Shown piece by piece: positions 39,201 to 49,700 of a stretch of 64,000 nt of DNA (its first letter is position 1; each line of letters starts with the position of its first letter). Both the position numbers and the translations under genes were made by a program. This stretch comes from Paraglaciecola sp. MB-3u-78. GTDB taxonomy: Bacteria > Pseudomonadota > Gammaproteobacteria > Enterobacterales > Alteromonadaceae. Below the pieces are notes generated by a model that had not been told where the DNA came from, did no database searches, and was given only the letters and a program-made list of their open reading frames with translations. The stretch covers positions 367,773-431,772 of the forward strand of contig NZ_PJCF01000001.1 of the NCBI RefSeq assembly GCF_002835935.1. Direction: 5' to 3'.

Positions 39201-40300
39201 AAAACGATATCATCGTCTTTAGGAACGTGACCAGGCCAGTCAGTCGCGAGGAGCTCTATATATTTACTAGGGGTACCTGGCTTACCGCCATAAATCCATC
39301 CTAGGCTGCTACTGCGAGTTGTTGCTGGCGCGCTGCCTTTAGCACCCGCTTTACCACCTTGATTAGCAAATAGCTCAGCAGTAATGCCAGCGATATTAGT
39401 GTTCAGTGTGCCACCGTTTGCGCCATTGCCAGGCTTACCTGCAGGCAAAGCGTCATGTCCGTTAGTCGGTCTATTTCCCGAGCCAAATGTTTTGTCTCCA
39501 TATATGGCAGTAACACTAGCGTCTTTAGGAATTGGATAAACCAACCCTTTAAAGAGCACAAAGCCATGAGGCCATATCTCGGATGTATCGATACCAGGAA
39601 TAGAATCCGACGGATAAGTGTCTACGCTTGATCCATTACTTCCATGTTGCCCCTTACCGGCAGCCTGGCCTTTGCCCCCAATCGACACTAAGTCGACGTT
39701 TGTGCTGGGGCTGTCGTAAGTACCTACCCAAAAATTGATATTGCCCGCATTGATGCCATCCGCACCATCTATGCCTGGGACAGTAGGTGATTTGGCGGCA
39801 TCAGGGATTATATCCTCTTGTCGCGCCGAGGTATTGATATAACTTGAGCCTTCAAAACGTATTTCACGGGAATAGATACTGACGTCAGTCGCTTTTAAGC
39901 TCCATGCACTTTTGATAACCAAGGTCTCAGCCATGATCTCCATGCGCTTAATATTGGACATGTTGTGGTACTTTTCCCAGAGCCCGTTTTCATGCCCTTC
40001 CTGTATAACAAGCGCACCAGCACTGATAATACTCACTGTCTCAGTGGTGCGTTCTACGCCATTGAAGACTTCTTTAACCTTATTAGAACGGTTGAGGTTG
40101 ATAAGATCGCTAGAAGCCTCGTTACCGAGTTCAGTGCGCTCGTCTGTGCCAAATACTGTGACTTCGGCTACTTTTTCGCTGGCATCTTGTGCAATAACCT
40201 TCACGCTAACGCTTACTGCAGCACTTACTATTAGCAGCCCGACAAAACGTGTAAACCGCCTTGTAGTAACACTAACGTTTCTAAAGAACGCTTTACTCAT
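35360..40300 (-). CDS. Large secreted protein: Gly-rich and coiled-coil N terminus, FG-GAP C-terminal module
   Basis: This exported protein has 1646 residues; the signal peptide ends near VIA-QDA (residue 38). The mature start (EVTVFGTDERTELGNEASSD) recurs in the 45862 paralogue. Residues about 150-400 hold beta/Gly-rich stretches (GGKGQAAGKGQHGSNG, NQGGKAGAKG). A long helical, Ala/Lys/Gln-rich region with heptad character follows (about 480-830, including YHYYMAKAYEYR, also conserved). After it come beta domains, an InlB-like segment (TFAKWMNNGNEY), a putative-Ig He_PIG-type domain (LPEGLTITSLTGLIRGTT), D-rich Ca repeats and the six FG-GAP repeats. I do not recognise the N-terminal 1000 residues as a known family; structural prediction would be needed. 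It looks like a surface fibre or adhesin. Confidence 0.75.
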   Translation of the reverse strand: MSKAFFRNVSVTTRRFTRFVGLLIVSAAVSVSVKVIAQDASEKVAEVTVFGTDERTELGNEASSDLINLNRSNKVKEVFNGVERTTETVSIISAGALVIQEGHENGLWEKYHNMSNIKRMEIMAETLVIKSAWSLKATDVSIYSREIRFEGSSYINTSARQEDIIPDAAKSPTVPGIDGADGINAGNINFWVGTYDSPSTNVDLVSIGGKGQAAGKGQHGSNGSSVDTYPSDSIPGIDTSEIWPHGFVLFKGLVYPIPKDASVTAIYGDKTFGSGNRPTNGHDALPAGKPGNGANGGTLNTNIAGITAELFANQGGKAGAKGSAPATTRSSSLGWIYGGKPGTPSKYIELLATDWPGHVPKDDDIVLLAQGGPTSYGKGVGVPTAKAGAAGETHYVDNPYAWLNPQLLRLILSGVKDNYLQNRLSIAEDVMNDYSEVIEGYRTHDAWTDNNKTTQTTRFELGQMYDEMQILLQQIANGLDYFGNPNGWVPMLSFEVALKAFNQEIDRSLDMVYLAKWITKKQNDATITLAALATARAGLRAEIATAQSAYPIAQQKLSGLTAKASAIATQVQNIQSKLQAEDNVLSAQARKNTKPSHWEGAGVLILQKVGAMAEMTPAKQPALGKAGAALGALADSAVDPSWDTITSVSDLSQSFNDSQLKAASASQSEKVAGVKISALEEATARATYLSALSVNSKTLSAGIRSLNGSLEGTKAPQSDMDEELGKLRAQSAKYAVLADETSELLKEKAQFAADMAAATLKVARLSDTVTRNILAIDALDVEVGGFDNVIDSRVNAYLKDMERQAFDRLLKYHYYMAKAYEYRQVKAYTGTLDLEGMFERILSVVAGGEGETVGGALTSGQRELIKSAYLLPITELTESILTGLNETSQVVGTSRTFSLSPNQLTTLNSGKTLNLNLYEEGMFLTDEENVRIVNLEVLNEPNRLDGIGMTTEPSEGKMYGDFAFVELTMEHSGISNLKKDGKVFQFRHYNNQTRNPITWKSQYEPVQKTISPTPPIAGTDSLIMSLVNGLDASQQLLYSRPSAWADISIRREGKNGEVEFGLGDDNPPILITGITLRVTFDRETQGSNPNVKQAGIFARSDTGKNLSPRFEISEKDRNDRQNGAGKILRIFDTSTDMVDITTESVYGPYTFAKWMNNGNEYSTSNTISIPKNENFRLVAIYESLLPEFVTALEVTADDETELEYQVVQQTKSDVTYSASGLPEGLTITSLTGLIRGTTDAIGNYDIELTMTNGDKSNIANITMLANLDMIDENDIDGDGIANEDDAFPSVAIGAYVDTDNDGAPDECNAACISLGMTADADDDNDGVLDVDDAFPLDLTKSQNTTQQKVKNDVDGDGNSDLLWRSEAKGWNFLWAMDGVQTKQASPINVVQDDGWLMAGQGDYDADGKSDILWRNTLTGLNFIYLMDGLNIKAKQVLNYVDAPKWELRGSGDFNGDGKGDVLWRNVDRGDTWFYMMDGLSIGTNQPSLWVTDLNYKIAAIGDINGDGTDDVIWRNQVTGVNYIWIMQDGQIADRYTLNAIDADWTIAGAGDLDGDGTDDIILRNQVDGRNWAYLMESGQIKTSELINTVGMGWQIADMGDYDGDGKADLLWRNESTARNIVHLMDGLTIKDKGVLRPTDNTWQLAK

Positions 40301-41130
40301 TATCTTTATTACTCCAGATCATAGATTCTTAATCTTATTATTAAGTACAAGTTACAACCCACCAGTTAAAACCAGGCCATTGTTGTTTTCTATTTTTCTT
40401 AAGATGAAATACAAAACTGCATTAAAAATGCTCAGTAACACAAAAGACATACTTGGGTGTTGGTGATGACGAGTGTTAGCGAGGATAGACCGTAAACCAA
40501 TTAGTCCATAGCTTGGGAGGTGATCAGATAAGCATCCATACATCTATTTACATTGAAATTCGCTTAAACTAAATCAACCATACTATAGTAGTTGATTAGT
40601 AATCAATTACTTATTTAGAATGCTATCCCCGTAAAAAGGGGACCATAGCCTGAGGCGTCCCCACGTAGAACACATAAAAAACATAGAGTGACAAAAATAA
40701 AAATGAACTTTCATGGTGTTTGCTGATCAGATCAGTTTATGACAACCACCAATCAGAAATAATCCCCATCTGGCTTTAGAGCAGGAGCATTTCGTCAAGG
40801 CCGCCATGTATATGAAATACATGATCGCCCAGGCAGATAATGGGTATTAATCAATCTTCCTATTGCATCAATAAAATTAGATAGAACCAAAAAATAATCA
40901 AACGTACCTGAATATTCAGGCTGCCTATTCGTGGGCACGATAGGCAATATTAGGCAAAATTTAGAGGAGACATCACTAAAATGACATAAAAACAGTTCAA
41001 CTAAAGGAAAGCTGAGGTTGTTCATTTTTACAACCCATTTCGCTCCCATATAATCCCTGATTTTTTAAAAATAGAGGGGAATTACGGCGGAATGCCCTGA
41101 AACCATGTTATTCGTGGGGATCCCTCAGGA
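40301..41130. other. Long region upstream of the large secreted gene
   Basis: About 830 nt carry no convincing gene. The part next to 40300 is the promoter region of the large minus-strand gene. A short + frame near 40770-40851 (EQEHFVKAAMYMKYMIAQ) could be a fragment of an unknown gene but has no start or partner. Confidence 0.5.
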
Positions 41131-41433
41131 TCTTGTATTTGTGAAAGCAAAGTTCCCAATACTGGTTACGCTATCGGGGATTGTCACGCTGGTTAATTGG
41201 TTAAAAATGAAGGCTTCTCCCCCAATGCTGATGACACTGTAGCCATTAATTTCCGCCGGTATATAGTTAGGTTTGCATCGCAAGTAACCACACAGCCCGT
41301 CACCGTGGCATTAGTGCCATCAATATAATAAGTCCAAGTCCCGTCATCAGCAGCGAAACTGTTAACAGTAAAAGATAGCGAACTTACAAGCAAAAGAGAG
41401 TTAAGCAAACGAACAGACAGACAATGGGGGCAT
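41131..41433 (-). pseudogene. Truncated BspA-like gene start, copy 1
   Basis: The minus strand from the ATG at 41433 gives an extra C right after the start codon, shifting the frame, then the BspA signal peptide ([20 protein letters not shown]), the W-T-Y cap and TGC cap. A second shift follows before one and a half LRR units, and homology ends at about 41131. The rest of the gene is missing. The remnant at 53267-53509 breaks at the same position. Confidence 0.85.
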
Positions 41434-41785
41434 ACTAGGAATTCCTTTTTTACAACATAACAAGGAAACAACTTTTGAGAACGACAGTGGGGAGGTGGTG
41501 GTGCGCCTATTCCATAGCGGCTCAATTATCATCCTGATACATCTTTTAATGATATTGATTAAGTTGCAAGCCGATTAAATGGCAACTAGTGGCTTTTTTT
41601 ATTGGTAAATTTTTTGTTAACTGTATTCGAATATAAGCAATAGGGTAATCAGGGTAATAAAGCGCCCAATCTGTTGGCCGCCCTTCTTTAAAACCACTAC
41701 CGATAATGACACCTTGACTAGAATAAAAAAGGCCAACTCATGTTACTGAGATGACCTTTTCTGTTTGCTTTACCGCCAATTGGGT
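41434..41785 (-). repeat. Conserved intergenic block, copy 2
   Basis: This is the same arrangement as at 34998: BspA leader, conserved promoter-region segment (CCTGATACATCTTTTAATGA), then the terminator of the gene at 41786. It now serves a dead BspA start on one side and a live gene end on the other. Confidence 0.8.
41725..41760. terminator. Terminator of the gene at 41786
   Basis: AAAAAAGGCCAACTCA and TGAGATGACCTTTT pair with two mismatches around a short loop, about 26 nt past the stop. Confidence 0.75.
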
Positions 41786-42690
41786 TTATTTAGCCAACTG
41801 CCACGTATTGTCAGTCGGTCTTAAGACACCTTTATCTTTAATCGTTAAGCCATCCATCAGATGGATGATATTGCGGGCCGCACTTTCATTACGCCATAGT
41901 ATGTCGGTTTTGCCATCACCGTCATAATCGCCCATGTTGGCAATTTGCCAATCTAAACTACCCACCGTGTTAATCAACTGACTGGTTTTAATCTGACCAT
42001 TCTCCATCATAAACGCCCAGTTACGACCATCGGCTTGATTACGCAGAACAATGTCGTCGGTACCATCACCGTCTAAGTCGCCAGTACCTGCAATCGTCCA
42101 GTCTGTGCTAACCCGGTTTAAGGCATACATGTCGGCTATCTGGCCATTTTTCATTATCCAGATACTGTTACCGCCGGTAGCCTGATTACGCCAAATCACA
42201 TCATCGGTGCCATCACCGTTTACATCGCCTATCGCTACTATTTTTTCATTCAAGTCGGCGACCGTCACTGACGGCTGGTTAGTGCCAATGCGCAGGCCAT
42301 CCATCATGTAGAATTGGGTACGCCCCCTCACAATATCGTGCCACAAGACATCGCCTTTACCGTCGCCATTAAAGTCGCCGCTGCCAGCAAGCTCCCACTG
42401 CGGAGCATCAACATAGTTCAGGACTTGACGCGCTTTAATGTTAAGACCATCCATTAAGTAGATGAAATTTAAACCCGTGATGGTATTACGCCATAAGATG
42501 TCTGATTTACCGTCGCCGTCATAATCACCCTGACCGGCCATCAACCAGCCATCGTCTTGTACTACATTAATAGGTTTGGCTTCTTTGGTCTGCACACCAC
42601 TCATCGCCCACAGGAAATTCCAGCCTCGGGCGCTACTGCGCCACAGCAAATCAGATTTGCCATCGCCGTCGACGTCGTTCCTGACCCTGA
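41786..42690 (-). repeat. Shared C-terminal FG-GAP module, copy 4
   Basis: Six Ca-loop repeats. The stretch 41830-42079 is identical by eye over 250 nt to 45906-46155 in copy 5, while DNA on both sides has diverged, suggesting recent gene conversion. Confidence 0.9.
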
Positions 42691-45493
42691 ACGTTCTAGT
42701 GGGGTCAAGAGGGAATGCATCATCGACATCCAATACACCGTCATTGTCATCGTCGGTGTCAGCCGCCATGCCCAACGCTAAGCAACTTTCGTCACATGTG
42801 TTTGGTGCGCCGTCGTTGTCGGTATCTAGTAAGTCGCCAATGGACACCAATGGATAGGCGTCTGCTGTATCCAAAATGCCGTCATTATCATCATCAGTAT
42901 CGCTGTTATCTAAAAGACCATCAAAGTCACAATCACTAATGGGCGTAATATTCACTATCGGATCACCTGGCCAACCACTTGTATCAGAGCAATAGGTAAT
43001 AGTGTTTAATAGATTATTGTTAAGGGCATCAGATGCAATGGTCGGTCTACCGCCAAAAAATTGGACATTAGTCAACACATTGGCGCCAAAAGCTTTCTGC
43101 TCAATGCTGGTGACGCTATCGGGAATAGTCACGCTGGTTAACTGGTTCCCGTAGAAAGCATAATGTCCAATGCTGGTGACGCCATGACCAATAGTCACGC
43201 TGATTAATTGATTATACTCGAAAGCAGAGTCCCCAATGCTGATGACACCATCGGGAATGGTAACGCTGGTTAATTGGTTACCCTGAAAAGCAACATCCCC
43301 AATGCTGATGACGCTATCGGGGATAATCACACTGGTTAATTGGTTGTCCGAGAAAGCAACATCCCCAATACTGATGACGCTATCGGGGATTGTCACACTG
43401 GTTAATTGATTATTCCTGAAAGCATTATCCCCAATACTCGTGACACCATTACCGATGGTCACACTGGTTAATTGATTATTCCTGAAAGCACCGCCCCCAA
43501 TGCTGGTGACGCTACCGGGGATAATCACACTGGTTAATTGGTTGTCCGAGAAAGCGTTATTCCCAATGCTGGTGACGCTGTAGCCATCAATTTTCACCGG
43601 GATAGCTAAACTAGCGGGACAAGTAGAAGTACATCCTGTAACCATGGCACTCCCTTGTATTAAGAAATATTGCAACTCCTCACTGGTAATGCCTGGGTTA
43701 TTATAAAAAGCCCAATCACCAATATTGGCAACGCTATCAGGAATAGTCACACTTGTTAATTGGTTACCCGAGAAAGCCCACCTCCCAATGCTGGTGACGC
43801 TATTACCGATGGTTACGCTGGTTAATTGGTTAGAACTGAAAGCATAATCCCCAAGACTCGTGACACCATTACCGATGGTCACATTGGTTAATTGATTATT
43901 CCTGAAAGCATTATCCCCAATACTGGTAACGCTATCGGGAATAATCACACTGGTTAACTGGTTACGAAAGAAAGCATGCCACCCAATGCTGGTGACGCCA
44001 TGACCAATAGTCACGTTGATTAATTGGTTGTCCTCGAAAGCAGAGTCCCCAATGCTGATGACACCATCGGGAATGGTAACGCTGGTTAATTGGTTACCCT
44101 GAAAAGCAACATCCCCAATACTGGTGACGTTATTACCGAAAGATACGCTGGTTAATTGGTTGTATTCAAAGGCATTTTCCCCAATACTGGTGACACTATC
44201 GGGAATAATCACACTAGTCAATTGGTTATACTTGAAAGCATAATCCCCTATGCTGGTAACGCTATTACCTATGGTCACACTGGTTAATTGATTAGAATTG
44301 AAAGCATAATCCCCAAGACTCGTGACACCATTACCGATGGTTACGCTGGTTAATTGATTATTCCTGAAAGCACCGCCCCCAATGCTGGTGACGCTACTGG
44401 GGATAATCACACTGGTTAATTGGTTGTCCGAGAAAGCGTTATTCCCAATGCTGGTGACGCTGTAGCCATCAATTTTCACCGGGATAGCTAAACTAGCGGG
44501 ACAAGTAGAAGTACATCCTGTAACCATGGCACTCCCTTGTATTAAGAAATATTGCAACTCCTCACTGGTAATGCCTGGGTTATTATAAAAAGCCCAATCA
44601 CCAATATTGGCAACGCTATCAGGAATAGTCACACTGGTTAATTGGTTTCTGCTGAAAACACCCGCACCAATGCTGATTACGCTATCGGGGATTGTCACGC
44701 TGGTTAATTGGTTATCCGAGAAAGCCCACATCCCAATGCTGGTGACGCTATCTGGGATAATCACACTAGTCAATTGGTTACCCTGGAAAGCATTCACCCC
44801 AATGCTGGTGACGCTATTACCGATGGTTACGCTGGTTAATTGATTATTCCTGAAAGCACCGCCCCCAATGCTGGTGACGCTATTACCGATGGTTACGCTG
44901 GTTAATTGATTATTCCTGAAAGCACCGCCCCCAATGCTGGTGACGCTGTAGCCATCAATTTTCACCGGGATAGCTAGACTAGCGGGACAAGTAGAAGTAC
45001 ATCCTGTAACCATGGCACTCCCTTGTATTAAGAAATATTGCAACTCCTCACTGGTAATGCCTGGGTTATTATAAAAAGCCCAATCACCAATATTGGCAAC
45101 GCTATCAGGAATAGTCACACTTGTTAATTGGTTATCCGAGAAAGCCCGCATCCCAATGCTGGTGACGCTATCTGGGATAATCACGCTGGTTAATTGATTA
45201 GAATCGAAAGCATAATCCCCAATACTCGTGACACCATTACCGATGGTCACACTGATTAATTGGTTATAAATGAAAGCACCGCCCCCAATGCTGGTGACGC
45301 TAAAGCCATCAATAGTCTCAGGAATAACTAAATCCCTAGGACAAGTATCCAAACAGCCAGTCACTACGGCACTATCGCCATTTAGACTATAAGTCCAAGT
45401 CCCGTCATCAGCAGCGTAACTGTTGCCGACAAAAAATAAAGCACTTAAAAGCACAAAGGTGTTTAGCAAACGAACAGATAAAAACGTGATCAT
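41786..45493 (-). CDS. Secreted BspA-type LRR protein with internal duplications and FG-GAP C-terminal module
   Basis: This exported protein has 1235 residues. ATG at 45493 has AAGGA nine nt upstream, matching its paralogue at 34997. The signal peptide ends near SYA-ADDG. About thirty LRR_5 repeats (22 residues, [20 protein letters not shown]) are interrupted three times by a near-identical cap insert ([18 protein letters not shown]...[12 protein letters not shown]) whose DNA repeats at about 43567, 44453 and 44939. This indicates internal tandem duplication of a cap-plus-LRR block. Then follow a Cys-containing cap, D-rich Ca repeats and the six FG-GAP repeats. The function is probably surface binding; the target is unknown. 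Confidence 0.85.
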   Translation of the reverse strand: MITFLSVRLLNTFVLLSALFFVGNSYAADDGTWTYSLNGDSAVVTGCLDTCPRDLVIPETIDGFSVTSIGGGAFIYNQLISVTIGNGVTSIGDYAFDSNQLTSVIIPDSVTSIGMRAFSDNQLTSVTIPDSVANIGDWAFYNNPGITSEELQYFLIQGSAMVTGCTSTCPASLAIPVKIDGYSVTSIGGGAFRNNQLTSVTIGNSVTSIGGGAFRNNQLTSVTIGNSVTSIGVNAFQGNQLTSVIIPDSVTSIGMWAFSDNQLTSVTIPDSVISIGAGVFSRNQLTSVTIPDSVANIGDWAFYNNPGITSEELQYFLIQGSAMVTGCTSTCPASLAIPVKIDGYSVTSIGNNAFSDNQLTSVIIPSSVTSIGGGAFRNNQLTSVTIGNGVTSLGDYAFNSNQLTSVTIGNSVTSIGDYAFKYNQLTSVIIPDSVTSIGENAFEYNQLTSVSFGNNVTSIGDVAFQGNQLTSVTIPDGVISIGDSAFEDNQLINVTIGHGVTSIGWHAFFRNQLTSVIIPDSVTSIGDNAFRNNQLTNVTIGNGVTSLGDYAFSSNQLTSVTIGNSVTSIGRWAFSGNQLTSVTIPDSVANIGDWAFYNNPGITSEELQYFLIQGSAMVTGCTSTCPASLAIPVKIDGYSVTSIGNNAFSDNQLTSVIIPGSVTSIGGGAFRNNQLTSVTIGNGVTSIGDNAFRNNQLTSVTIPDSVISIGDVAFSDNQLTSVIIPDSVISIGDVAFQGNQLTSVTIPDGVISIGDSAFEYNQLISVTIGHGVTSIGHYAFYGNQLTSVTIPDSVTSIEQKAFGANVLTNVQFFGGRPTIASDALNNNLLNTITYCSDTSGWPGDPIVNITPISDCDFDGLLDNSDTDDDNDGILDTADAYPLVSIGDLLDTDNDGAPNTCDESCLALGMAADTDDDNDGVLDVDDAFPLDPTRTFRVRNDVDGDGKSDLLWRSSARGWNFLWAMSGVQTKEAKPINVVQDDGWLMAGQGDYDGDGKSDILWRNTITGLNFIYLMDGLNIKARQVLNYVDAPQWELAGSGDFNGDGKGDVLWHDIVRGRTQFYMMDGLRIGTNQPSVTVADLNEKIVAIGDVNGDGTDDVIWRNQATGGNSIWIMKNGQIADMYALNRVSTDWTIAGTGDLDGDGTDDIVLRNQADGRNWAFMMENGQIKTSQLINTVGSLDWQIANMGDYDGDGKTDILWRNESAARNIIHLMDGLTIKDKGVLRPTDNTWQLAK
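43090..45300 (-). repeat. LRR_5 array with three internal cap duplications
   Basis: Units of 66 bp recur through the array. A roughly 185-bp cap-coding segment is repeated almost identically at about 43567, 44453 and 44939, so the array grew by duplication of larger blocks as well as single units. Confidence 0.85.
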
Positions 45494-45861
45494 TATTGGC
45501 ATTCCTTTTATACAACATAACAAGGAAACAACTTTTAGAACTACAGTGGGGAAGGGGCGGTTCACCTATTCCATAGCGGCTCAATTATCATCCTGATACA
45601 TCTTTTAATGATATTGATTAAGTTGCAAACATATTGAACGGCAACTAGTGGCTTTTTTATATGGTAAATTTTTTGTTAACTATATTCGAATATAAGCAAA
45701 TAAACAATAGGGTAATCAGGGTAATAAAGCGCCCAATCTGTTGGCCGCCCTTCTTTAAAACCACTACCGATAATGACACCTTAACTAGAATAAAAAAGGT
45801 CAACTCATGTTACTGAGATGACCTTTCATTTTATTCTTAAGTTTACTCTATTGGATGGCGG
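45494..45861 (-). repeat. Conserved intergenic block, copy 3
   Basis: It lies between the live BspA-like gene and the end of the giant gene at 45862. Leader, promoter-region segment and terminator are all present, as in the other copies. Confidence 0.8.
45792..45826. terminator. Terminator of the gene at 45862
   Basis: AAAAAAGGTCAACTCA and TGAGATGACCTTT; the inner AGGTCA/TGACCT arms pair fully, better than in the other copies. Confidence 0.75.
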
Positions 45862-46760
45862 TTATTTCGCCAACTGCCAAGTGTTATCTGTCGGTCTTAA
45901 GACCCCTTTATCTTTAATCGTTAAGCCATCCATCAGATGGATGATATTGCGGGCCGCACTTTCATTACGCCATAGTATGTCGGTTTTGCCATCACCGTCA
46001 TAATCGCCCATGTTGGCAATTTGCCAATCTAAACTACCCACCGTGTTAATCAACTGACTGGTTTTAATCTGACCATTCTCCATCATAAACGCCCAGTTAC
46101 GACCATCGGCTTGATTACGCAGAACAATGTCGTCGGTACCATCACCGTCTAAGTCACCGGTACCTGCAATTATCCAATCTTTGTTGATGGCATTGAGGGT
46201 ATAGCGACTGCCTATCTGACCATTTTGCATTATCCAGATATAGTTGATACCCGTTAGCTTATTGCGCCAAATCACATCATCGGTACCATCACCATTAATG
46301 TCCCCTGTCGCCGCGATTTCAAAGTTTAAGTCAGTCACCCATAACGAAGGCAAGCTAGTGCCTATTTTCAAACCATCCATCAAGTAGAACCAGGTATCGC
46401 CCCTATCCACTCGGCGCCACAACACATCGCCTTTACCATCACCATTAAAATCACCACTGCCTTTGACTTCCCAAATAGGCGCAGTCACATAATTTAAAGT
46501 CGCGCGTACCTTAATATTTTTACCGTCCATCAAGTAAATGAAGTTCTGCCCGGTGATGTTATTACGCCACAAAATATCCGATTTACCATCTGCGTCATAA
46601 TCACCCTGACCGGCCATGTCCCAACTCGCATCAGCCACCACATTAATCGGTGTGGTTAAACTGGTGGCAGTGCCATTCATGGTCCACAGGAAGTTCCAGC
46701 CTTTGTCGTAACTGCGCCACAATAAGTCAGATTTGCCGTCGTTATTGAGGTCGTTTCTGA
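45862..46760 (-). repeat. Shared C-terminal FG-GAP module, copy 5
   Basis: Six Ca-loop repeats end in [11 protein letters not shown]. The last two repeats match copy 4, while the first three differ clearly (SYDKGWNFLWTMNG), showing a mosaic. Confidence 0.9.
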
Positions 46761-49700
46761 CCCGGTTTGTATTATCTTGTGATTTAGTCGCATCCAGTGG
46801 ATAAGCATCATTCACATCTAATACACCGTCATTGTCATCATCGGTGTCGGTCACGTTTGATATAAAGTCACCGTCAGTATCCAGCGGTAAACTGCTGATA
46901 TCGAGGTGGTCGCTGCCCGCCGCTATTTCATCACCGTCCAAATAACCGTCGCTGTCGCTGTCCGCCAGGATGCTCGCCCATTGGGCATAAAACGTATTAT
47001 TATCGATGACAACTAAGGTCGCACCTTCCGCATAACGGCTGCCGGTGCCATCGGTTGCGGTGTTCCAGCCAGCAAAGACATAGCCGTCCTTTGACAGGGT
47101 GCCGGTGTTAGCAGATATGTTGACGCGAGTACCGTAATAATAGCTACTGCCATCTACCGGCACGTCCCCGCCCGAATGGCCGTTACCGTCATAGGTCAGG
47201 TGGTAGCTAAACAGATTTAAATTGTTGGGTATAGCCGTCTGACCGTAGCCGCTCGACCCCCAAGCCACCACCGTACCGTCGCTCTTTAAGGCGACCGTGT
47301 GGAGTTGCGCTGCAGCGATGGCGGTGACGCCCGTCAGGTCGTCAGGTATGATCGTTTGGCCATCGTCGCCCCCCCCCCAAGCCACCAGCGTACCGTCGCT
47401 CTTTAAGGCGACCGTGTGAAAGTTTCCTGCAGCGATGGCGATGACGCCCGTCAGGCCCTCGGGTATGATAGTCTGACCATAGCCGTTCCACCCCCAAGCC
47501 ACCAGCGTGCCGTCGCTCTTCAAGGCGACCGTGTGATAGGCCCCAGCGGCGATGGCAGTGACGCCCGTCAGGTCCTTGGGTATGCCACTCTGACCAAAAT
47601 TGCTCAACCCCCAAGCCACCAGCGTGCCGTCGCTCTTTAAGGCGACCGTGTGGTTGCCCCCACTCCCTGCAGCAATGGCGGTCACGCCCGTCAGGTCATC
47701 GGGTATGGACGTCTGACCATAGAAGTTCGCCCCCCATGCCAGCAGCGCACCGTCGCTCTTCAAGGCGACCGTGTGATATTCCCCTGCGGCGATGGCAGTG
47801 ACGCCTGTCAGGTTCTCGGGTATGGTCGCCTGGCCATAAGAGCCGTACGACCCCCAGGCCACCAGTGTGCTGTCGCTTTTCAAAGCGACCGTATGATAGT
47901 TACCTGCGGCAATGGCGGTGACGCCCGTCAGGTTCTCGGCTATGGGCATCTGGCCATAGCCACCCCACCCCCAAGACACCAGCGTGCCGTCGCTCTTTAA
48001 AGCGACCGAGTGAAGGAACCCTGCGGCGATGGCAGGAGACGTGTAGCGTGATGAGGCTGAGGCACTAAAAATGACGGTGCAGTTTGCCGTTGCCACTCCA
48101 GTGGTGTAAAGATTGCCCACCCAAGCACCGGGGGTGCAGGTTCCGCCTACGTGACTGTTTGTCGCATAACGACTATTGGGATTGACGCTGAAAGCGCGAG
48201 TAGATCCCTTCAGGGTCGTCTGAACTCCGTCGGGGGTAAAGCTGACATTTGATCCGCTGGGCGTCACGGTAGCAGTAAACAGATATAAATCGTCGGGTTG
48301 ACGCTCTACCGCACCTATATCGATGAACAATCCAGAGAGTCGCGGCAAACCTCGTTGATCAACAGAGGGTGTATTCTCTTGTAAAATTCCACTATTGATC
48401 AGCGGACTTCCTATTAAAGGCAGCATAGTGTAAGTCGGGCCACCATTATCAGCAAGAGCTTCGAGCATAGGATCCACTGGATTAGCAGCGGTACCCACTA
48501 GCTCACCTTCAGGAAACCAGCTTTCAAGCCTATTATTGGCACTAATCAGGTTATTACCTAAAACAATCACAGTCGACTCTGGGCCTCTGACATAAATATC
48601 CTCCAGGCCACCATCACTCGAATTTCCAGCTACAATCGTATTTTCTAGGCTGATAAACCATGGCGAGCCGAATGCATGAAAAATCCCTCCGCCAATAATG
48701 GCTTTATTGCCTACAATAGTCGAATTCACAAGGGTCAAGTTACCCGCATTATTGAGGATAGCACCACCCCCTCCGCCAAGGCCCGAGGCGCTATTGTTGT
48801 AGAAAGTCGAATTAACCACCTTTAGTTCGCCTGCATTAAAAATGGCTCCACCAGAATCAGCGGAATTATCATGCAGGGTTGAGTTGAGTAGGGTCAAATT
48901 GCCACTATTATCTATCGCCCCACCAACCTCACCTTTACCACTACCACCGGTAATGGTCAGCGAATTAATCGTGACATCTGCACCTTGTTGAATTGAAAAC
49001 GCTCCACTGCGGGTATTGACTCCATCGGCGTCTATTGTGAGGCCATTGGCTAAATTAGACGCATCAATAATAAGGTTTTTATTAATCTCCAATCTACCGC
49101 TGCTCAGTACAATAGTCTGACCACTGAGGCTAGGGTCGAAGTTGATAACAGATCCAGCCGTTGCTTGAACGATCATTTCACGCAACGAACCCGGACCACT
49201 ATCTTCAACAGACAATACCGGTGGACTAACTGAAATAACCAGTGTGGCTTTTGTGGCTTTTTTTGTCTCAAACGTGTTAGTTGCACTTAGTTCTATATTG
49301 TATGTCCCAGCGAAATTTACCAAACCAGAAATAAGCCCAGATATGGGGTCCAAGCTCAATCCCTCTGGCAATCCGGTGGCAGTATAAGTTGTCGTTCCAA
49401 GACTGCTCACCAAGATCTGGTATTCAAAATTCGAACCCTTAAATGCCAAAGCACTTAGGTCAGAAATAATTACCGGTGGTGCTATTGCGTACACTGCAAC
49501 CAGTCGACTGTCGTCATTTTTAAACACTATTGCAATACGATTTGTTGGATCATTGCCGTAATCCTGACCATTCTCGGTCCATTTAGAAAAGGTATAAGCG
49601 CCAAAACTTTGCTCAGCTGTAATCTCCACTGCATCGGAACTGGTATTATAGATCCTTAAAATATCGCCCAGCCCATCACCACGTTGGTTTCTATCCGGCT

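Noticed and set aside
40770..40851. Short peptide EQEHFVKAAMYMKYMIAQ as part of a gene
   Set aside because: Too short, with no start codon context and no recognisable family; left as unexplained sequence.
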